64,000 nt of DNA, from NCBI GenBank assembly GCA_964059195.1, contig CAXKWD010000007.1:152293269-152357268 (forward strand), given 5' to 3'. Position 1 is the first letter of the stretch; each line of letters begins with the position of its first letter. The DNA comes from Ectobius pallidus (lineage: Eukaryota; Arthropoda; Insecta; Blattodea; Ectobiidae). A model generated the notes under the pieces. That model did not search any database. It had not been told where the DNA came from and saw nothing but the letters and a program-made list of their open reading frames with translations. Positions 57,685 to 64,000 of the stretch are shown here, piece by piece. The position numbers were made by a program, and so were the translations under genes.

Positions 57685-58023
57685 TCAAAGTACACATTTT
57701 CTATTTTCTATTATGGATATTATGATTTTATTCATGAATTTTTGGAATTCTTTAGCGTGTTTTTTCATAAGTTCGTGATTATTTAGAGGCCAATGTCCTC
57801 CAGCATTAAGTATATAGTTTCTGAGTTTTTGTCTCTCGGCTTTTAACATTTCGCAATCCCGTAGTATAATATGGTCGACTGTTTGGATACCTTTACAGAT
57901 ACATATTGGATGCAATTTAATTTTTAATCTCTGTAGGTAGGCGCCAAAATTCCCGTGTCCTGTGATGATTGCTGTTATATTGTGATTCTGAAACAGTTTT
58001 GTGTCTAGTCTTCGATTTACCAT
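57685..58023 (-). pseudogene. LINE ORF2 fragment after the RNase H region
   Basis: A minus-strand frame of 112 residues contains TAIITGHGNFGAYLQRLKI, then a Cys-poor knuckle-like CICKG, then QTVDHIILRDCEMLKAERQKL, the well-known GHG-F--YL-R ... C ... DH-L--C tail of R1/Jockey/I-type LINE ORF2 proteins. The reverse transcriptase region is absent: a 5'-truncated copy. The start codon is incidental. Confidence 0.8.
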
Positions 58024-58852
58024 CAGAACTTAACAGCCTTACGCTAATAACTAAACTCGCTACCACTCGTTTTGTTATCTTGGGGCTTGCATCTTAGTTC
58101 TATATAACGATCTTACATCTTAAATAACAGTCTATTAAATCTATTTAGTGGAAACTAATGGTACGCATATGGTAGGCCTAATTTGTTAAACATTGTAACG
58201 GCTATAGTAATTAGTAGTAGCCTTCGAGTAATACGAGTACATAGGAGCAAAGCATGGTTAGAGTTATGAGAAAACTACTCACTAATAATATTTTCTTTTT
58301 CTAAAGAAGGAATGAATCAAGTCTCACGTATTCACACTGTATTACGTTATTTATGTTGAACTCATAGATCAGTTCTTTAGAATGAACTAGCTTTTCCCAT
58401 ACCGGGCAGAGCATAGGCCTACTTGCATTAATTTTATGATGCCTTCTTTCGAAATAAGAGCAGCTAAGCTTCCTACCTGCCATACTTATTTCTTTGTTTA
58501 TGAAGTAGTTCTAGAAATAACATAAAAATGCTAACTTTGGCCTGATTCCATGAATGTGTGCCATGGCTCTATGAAAATTAGTGTTAGATAATTGTAACAC
58601 ATTAATAATAATTGGTTTCGGCACATAACAACCATAAAAATAGCACTACTTTCTTACTAATTAATCTTTATTTCTTTCTTTGCAATAATTAAGTAAATGC
58701 ATATAGGCTATTTTAGGCTTTCATAGATGGAATCTGGAAAATAGACATCTTTTCCGGGATGTAGGCCGATTTATTTCCAAACGTTTCTTCAATAGTATCT
58801 TTCCTCACTTGGTCTGTGGAAACGACGCCTGTATGAACAGCAACTTACTTAC
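58024..58852. other. Non-coding stretch, nothing recognised
   Basis: No supported feature. Confidence 0.4.
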
Positions 58853-59085
58853 TGAATGGCAATAGACAATTCCTAAGCAAGCTAATATTATAAATTTGAC
58901 GTAACCCGGAGGTTCATTGCCGCGCTTAAATGAGCCCGCCATTCAACCGTATTCTGCTAACTCCATCCAACCATCCTTCGAAAATCATTCTTCTGTTACA
59001 TTTATCCTAATACATTCCTTCCACCTACGTCTAGGTCTTCCAAGTGGTCTTTTCCCTTCGGGTCTCCCAGTCAAAATACCTCTTT
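58853..59085 (-). pseudogene. LINE ORF2 C-terminal fragment, inverted copy
   Basis: On the minus strand: GRPEGKRP, GRPRRRW, then KDGWMEL with frameshifts, and the same 3' UTR (GGCAATAGACAATTCCTAAG) as 39612-39915. Confidence 0.78.
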
Positions 59086-59293
59086 ATTACATTTCTGTCA
59101 ATTAGCAATTTCTTTATTCCTTTAGCAAAGTTCTTCTATATCGAAGACGGTGGCTTGGCAAATCTGTATTTTGCTATACTTACTATATTAAAGGAATTCT
59201 ATAAACTTCCCGTTTTAGTGTGCAAGTTTTGTGTGGAACCTCTAGGATCCATGCAGCTTAGTGGTAAATCCCCCGTTTCGGTGTCATATACAA

Positions 59294-59994
59294 CTAGCAA
59301 ATCCCGCGACTTCGCCCACGATAATTAATTGGCTGATTAAAAATTAAGCGCTAAATCATTAAAACATTATATATTTATTAACAGTTCCACGTGAAACATT
59401 CATAGGCCTAAACTAAACGATTAATAATTAATGAAACTGCTAAAAATCCGCCTTTGAAGTAAATTCCACGATTAAAAAGCGCAGCATGGGAAAACGACCT
59501 CAGATTAGAGTTCTCTGGCCCAGAAAACCCCTGCATAAGCCTAGTGAGTTTCGTCCAAATAAAACAATGTTTGCCCATTTAGGCCTAATTCATCATCCCT
59601 CTTCCGTCTTTGTTGAAAATTTCAGATATCTGCGAGCCTTGACATAATAAGCAAATGAATCGACCAGGCTTAGAAAATTCAAGCGATCTCGATGCTTTTA
59701 TTTCCAAGGTATTACAAAAATAGGCAAAGCCACCTGCAATTCATTTGACAGTTGAAACGTATTACTGAAAACTGATGCTTCGAAAGCGCAAAAAAATGCA
59801 TATTTTTTGCCCGTTTCTCACTCATAACTCGCGAACAAAAGCTAAAATAAAAATCCGGCTTCGAGTTGCATTCGGCCACCCTTCATTCCATCTATGTTTA
59901 AAATTTTAGATCTCTGCCTTCAGTAAATTTTGCTGGGCATCGCGTACAGACAGACAGACAGACAGACAAACACTTCCTCTTATTGTATAGAAGA
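59294..59994 (-). mobile_element. Non-autonomous Helitron, family 1, full length
   Basis: On the minus strand it starts TCTTCTATACAATAAGAGG after an A, has the TCTGTCTG run, and ends GGGCGAAGTCGCGGG, spacer, CTAG, then T. About 700 bp, no coding. Confidence 0.83.
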
Positions 59995-61115
59995 TGAAGA
60001 ATGTTAAAGTAAACTTGTTTTATGCCGGCCAGGATGGCTGGCAGACAGTGTAGGCGCGTGGTAGTAGACACGAAATATTGCACAGGTTTGTCGCCAAGGA
60101 ATTCGCTTTGCAAAAAAAACTGGGTGACCTCTAGAATGACTACATAGTAATAAAAAGTGAACAGGAACTAGACTGGCGTGTAATTCACAATAAACAACAC
60201 AATATATTGACCCGCTCACTGTCGTGGAACAATTCCTTGATCATTCCGCTTCGCGATAGTGGGAGGTTTTGTTTATTTCTGACGCAAAATATTTACCAGC
60301 TGTAATGTACGGAATGCTTTTGAAATTCCCGATAAATGTATAAGGCAGCTTAACCCTTAACTGGAGCACCTCCATTCTTGTTACTTAAGAGGAGATGGTA
60401 GTTACCGCTATCAAAATGGTAGAAAATATAGCGTATTTTCAAGAAGCCGTAACTCAGGTGTTAACAGTCAGTTTTAGTTGAATTTTTTTATGCTTTGCAA
60501 GTGCACTCTGTAGTTTAAAATAAGCAGAGAATGGTTGTTCTAGAACTCGCTGTTTGGTAGGAAAGAATTTTTTAACACATAGGTGATAATTTTGTTTTAG
60601 AGTTATTTCCCTTGACATAGGTACGCTTTATTCAATTTCTGTAGTTTAGATTTTTGTGAAACTTTGGGAACTTACTAACAATAGGTACTACTATTCACCC
60701 TAGCACAATCAGTCTAATATGTACAATATTACTGCATGAAAACTTCGACTAAAAAAATACTTTTTTTAAACAAAAATAGTTGAAAATTCTGTATAGTCAA
60801 GACTTTTCCCATAATTCTGCTAAGGGAGATTTGTCATCCATCTATAATGAATTCCTGAAAGTTTCATTATTTTAGCATGAATAGCTTTTCAGAAAATTTT
60901 ACCTGAAGTACAAAAAATGTAATTTTACAGGAGAGCTAAAAGAAAATGACGTGCCTTATGGTGTTTTATCCATTTTAGAAAGCTCCAGGTCGCTCTGCTT
61001 GGCTTAATAATAACGCAACATATAAGACCTATAGATCAAAATGTTCACAAAACTATGCTCTATTACATGAGCCTAAAAAACTCGATTTTTTTTATCACTG
61101 ATAACTTAACTTGAG
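59995..61115. other. Non-coding stretch, nothing recognised
   Basis: No supported feature. Confidence 0.4.
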
Positions 61116-61480
61116 CTAGGCTTGAGCATCGATGGATGTTTTCATGTCGATGATCAATGTTTACTACATCGATGGAAAGCAGACTATGTTTTTGCTACAT
61201 CGATGTTTCTCCCCGACATCGATGTTTTTAAATATTTAAAGTTTTTTTTCCATTAATTTTGATAAATTAATGATTGACTTACTGAGTCAGAAATTGAGAA
61301 CGTATTGATAGAATATTTCTTTCAACAAAACATTTTCATGGAAATATTTCAGTTTATTTATGAATTTTGCCCAATTTTCTGAAACCATATCTTTTTTAAA
61401 TATAGACCTACATCGATTTTTAACTACAGTAAGATTAATACGCCTACCTTGATTCAGGTCGATATTGTCGTCACAATCGG
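61116..61480. repeat. CATCGATG-rich segment, possible hAT-like end
   Basis: TAGGCTTGAGCATCGATGG followed by several CATCGATG palindromes in 61130-61222 and one variant near 61410. Looks like a subterminal motif array; the opposite end was not found. Confidence 0.4.
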
Positions 61481-62189
61481 TCAATCGGTTAATATTATCA
61501 GGTTAGCTGCATCCCAAAGTGATCACAATAAGCGGTAGCATAATAGTAATAGCATAATAGTAAAATAATGATGATAATAATAATAATTTAATGTGGCACA
61601 TATTATGGTCCTGCTACTATTGGTTCGCTTGATAAAGTGGTCAATATTAGCAACCATCTCGTAGGTGAATTGTAGGATTTCTACGGAAATACGAGTATGT
61701 TTTTTTTCTCCCCTTCTTTCTCATCTCTTCCCTTCCGATAAGCGCCGTGTCCAATAAGCCTCTTGTTCACAAAGTAGAGTCGTCAATTTCCTCGGTTACA
61801 GACAGGGAAGTAGATATTAAGAAAGGTTCTCTTCTTAGAAATCTTGGCAATTTATAAGGCTTTCACAGTTCTTACATTGTGTTTCTCCCCATTTGATATC
61901 AGCAGCTGATATTGCAGGAGATACTAAGTAGTTGATTTGTGATGAAATCCTAAAACTTCACGATTTTGTATTTAATAATTAGTTAATTATTTTGAAACAG
62001 TGTGAGAAAAATAGACCATGGCCTATTTTTAGGTTTTAATTCTTGCCTCGCGGATAATAAGACCTTGGTTGAGGCTTAGTTAACTGCAACTGTAATATAG
62101 CCGTAGGAAAGTTGTAATTTGCCCTCTGATTTAGTCATTTCGTCAATATGAAAATTAATTTGAAGATTATGGCCTAAATTATTCAAGGA

Positions 62190-62505
62190 TAGAATAATTC
62201 TAGAGTGATAGGGAAAAAGCGAATAAGTCAAAATACCAGAGTTTTAGGAGAGAAAAATAACGATTTATTTTCACATCATTTTTACAATATTTAGATCATT
62301 TCACCCAGATATTTTTACACAGTATCTTATACTATCTATACTATATACACAGTATCTTCACAGTACTATATACACAGTATCTTATACTATGTAAAAATAT
62401 CTGGTGGACTGAACTAAATAGTGCAACAATGCTGTGGAAATAAATTGTTTTTTCTCATTCCTGAAACTTTGGAATTTTGACTCATTCGCTTTTTCCCTAG
62501 AATTT
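62190..62505. mobile_element. Small fold-back element (TAGGGAAAAAGCGAA)
   Basis: TAGGGAAAAAGCGAAT...GTCAAAATACC inverted as GGAATTTTGACTCATTCGCT...CCCTA. The centre is a second palindrome built on CAGATATTTTTACACAGTAT. Duplication unclear; hAT-like by its termini only. Confidence 0.65.
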
Positions 62506-62792
62506 ATTCAAGGAATGATCGCAGCGCAAAGTTATTAGGCCTTTCTGCTCTTAAGAGGAAGCTGATATATTTCTACTTCATTTCGGGCCTCAAGTTCGGC
62601 AGCTCAGAAAAGGCAACGGAGGGAGGTGCGGAGGGAGTAATCATTGTATATTGTATTGTTCTGTATTATATTGTATTGCACTATTATTGTCATTTCTCTT
62701 TGATAATTATTTCTATTTTTATATTTTCCCTTAGTTTTTCCTTCTTTCTTTCTTCATCTTTTTACAGCATTATTATATTGTATCGTATTATA

Positions 62793-63000
62793 CTAGGAGG
62801 TGCCCGTGGCTTCGCCCACGATAATTCATTTAAAAATTAAAAATTAAGAGTATAATAATTATTAAAGCATTATATTTATTAACACTTGCACGCGAATCAT
62901 TCATAAACTAAGCCATTAATAATATTAATGAAACAGCTAAAATTCCGGTTTCAGAGTACATTCTAAAATTAGAAAGCGCCCCCTGGGAAAACTATATCAG
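62793..63000 (-). mobile_element. Helitron family 1, 3' end, truncated
   Basis: CTAG at 62793-62796 read on the minus strand, hairpin GTGGGCGAAGCCACGGGC, then the family 3' region to about 63000. Confidence 0.7.
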
Positions 63001-63195
63001 AATCGATTATGCAGTTCCAAAGAAACCTGTGAACACATAATACGTATTGTTTCTCAACTGTTTATTGACATGAATATTATGTGAATTTTATTTTAGCAAT
63101 TCAGTGTAATTTTCAGAAATTATATAATGTTTCAAGGGAAGGAATGGTTTGTTTGGATTATTATCAGCGATATTTCAAGAGTTAAACCATCAATA

Positions 63196-63240
63196 TTTTA
63201 CTGTTGGTGCCCCCGGTGCTTCGCCCGCCATGATTCATTG
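63196..63240 (-). mobile_element. Possible Helitron 3' hairpin remnant
   Basis: GGCGGGCGAAGCACCGGGGGC on the minus strand resembles Helitron 3' hairpins, but the CTAG end is missing. Confidence 0.35.
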
Positions 63241-63519
63241 ACTCCAGGATTTTTAAGAAATTTACACTGGTAGATTATTAAAAATGTTTGTGGTTCAGAG
63301 CTATGAAAATTGTAAGTAAAAATAAAATTAGAATATTAGTTCATTGTGTTCATTTCACTTAGACCTTATATAATAGCGGTTTACCTAATTTTGTAGTCGT
63401 TATGAAAGATTACACTGCGAGAGACGAACATCGCCGAGTATACCCGATGTCTCACGAAGCGGGCGAGCGAGCAAGCACGCAATTTAGGGCCGTTGAATTG
63501 TATAAGAGTAGATTCTATT

Positions 63520-63605
63520 CTATTATTAGTGTTACAGACGGTGGACAGGCATTTTTCCCATTCACCATGTAATCTTATAAAATACCACTGTGGCACTTAA
63601 TAAAG
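63520..63605. repeat. AAGTGCCAG-ended repeat, end fragment (copy 6)
   Basis: CAGACGGTGGACAGGCATTT ... TGTGGCACTTAATAAA. Confidence 0.6.
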
Positions 63606-64000
63606 ATCCACCTACTAGCTCATATCTTACCATACTTCATTTCAGTCACGGGGGAGACGATGATGCTCTTGGTTGAATTTCATGAATAGAAAATTAGAAA
63701 CATTCCCAGTGTGTCCAACAGTCCTTTTTTTAAAGGACTGTCCTTTAAAATGGTGGCTATTTAAAAATTTCTTTAATTGTCATTTTTTTAGTGCTGTCCT
63801 TTTTTTTCAGCGAGTAGAGAACAGTTTCCAGAATTATTTAACCAACTTGTAATGTACATTGTTCTCTCTTTTTCATACTTGTAGACCGTGATATACTTTT
63901 TTTTGTACTTTGAACTTTTTTACATTACAATTACAATTACAATTACAATTTATTGTTTCAAATTACACGAAAAATATACATAAAAAGTTGATACACCACC

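Noticed and set aside
1..64000. CRISPR arrays, operons, rRNA, bacterial promoters
   Set aside because: None seen; splice-type exons, SINEs and Helitrons show a eukaryotic genome, and the tandem repeats lack the regular repeat-spacer pattern.

Overview
This window is eukaryotic and looks like a piece of a large, repeat-rich insect genome, most likely a cockroach or close relative. It is AT-rich, has no long host reading frames, and contains short coding segments with GT/AG splice borders. It also holds tRNA-headed SINEs, LINE 3' ends, Helitrons and many TIR elements. The LINE remnants (a WAGHVARMG ... RPRRR ... AAMNL type tail) resemble sequences I associate with Blattodea. That lineage call is an inference.

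Host gene. Two + strand exons (24341-24548 and 38333-38469) join in phase across a 13.8 kb intron. The second encodes a stretch ending SLDPHHAAILFRDSRG, which I recognise as the segment just before the CBS domains of insect AMP-activated kinase gamma subunit (SNF4Agamma / loechrig, PRKAG2-like). A histidine-rich first coding exon (18327-18605) ends in phase 0 and is compatible with the 24341 exon, so it may be the N-terminus of one isoform. The CBS-domain exons must lie beyond 64 kb. From about 18 kb onward most of the window would then be intron of this gene.

Mobile DNA. Most recognisable sequence is transposable elements, often nested, and many borders can be set to the base because the target-site duplications survive. 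(i) There are at least fourteen hAT-like non-autonomous elements with 8-bp duplications, exact in some and with one to two mismatches in others. (ii) A 3.7 kb DNA transposon (52894-56605) has TIRs of about 530 bp, TATA target duplications and a nearly intact transposase broken by one frameshift; it sits inside one of the hAT-like elements. (iii) Helitrons inserted between A and T, with TC...CTAG ends. (iv) Three SINE families. (v) Tc1/mariner-, pogo- and Harbinger-like MITEs. (vi) Several large fold-back palindromes, one with two head-to-head tRNA-like genes at its centre.

Layout: 0-10 kb mariner fold-back, SINEs, hAT-like elements and the AAGTGCCAG-ended repeat; 10-18 kb MITEs and the tRNA-centred palindrome; 18-25 kb first exons of the gene with a dense TE cluster; 25-38 kb intron with hAT-like elements, a Helitron and a long AAT-rich tract; 38-50 kb third exon, LINE tails and repeats; 50-57 kb a THAP-like fragment and the 3.7 kb transposon; 57-64 kb LINE and Helitron remnants. 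The stretches between listed features are AT-rich, show no coding signal I can support, and are probably intron or decayed repeats.
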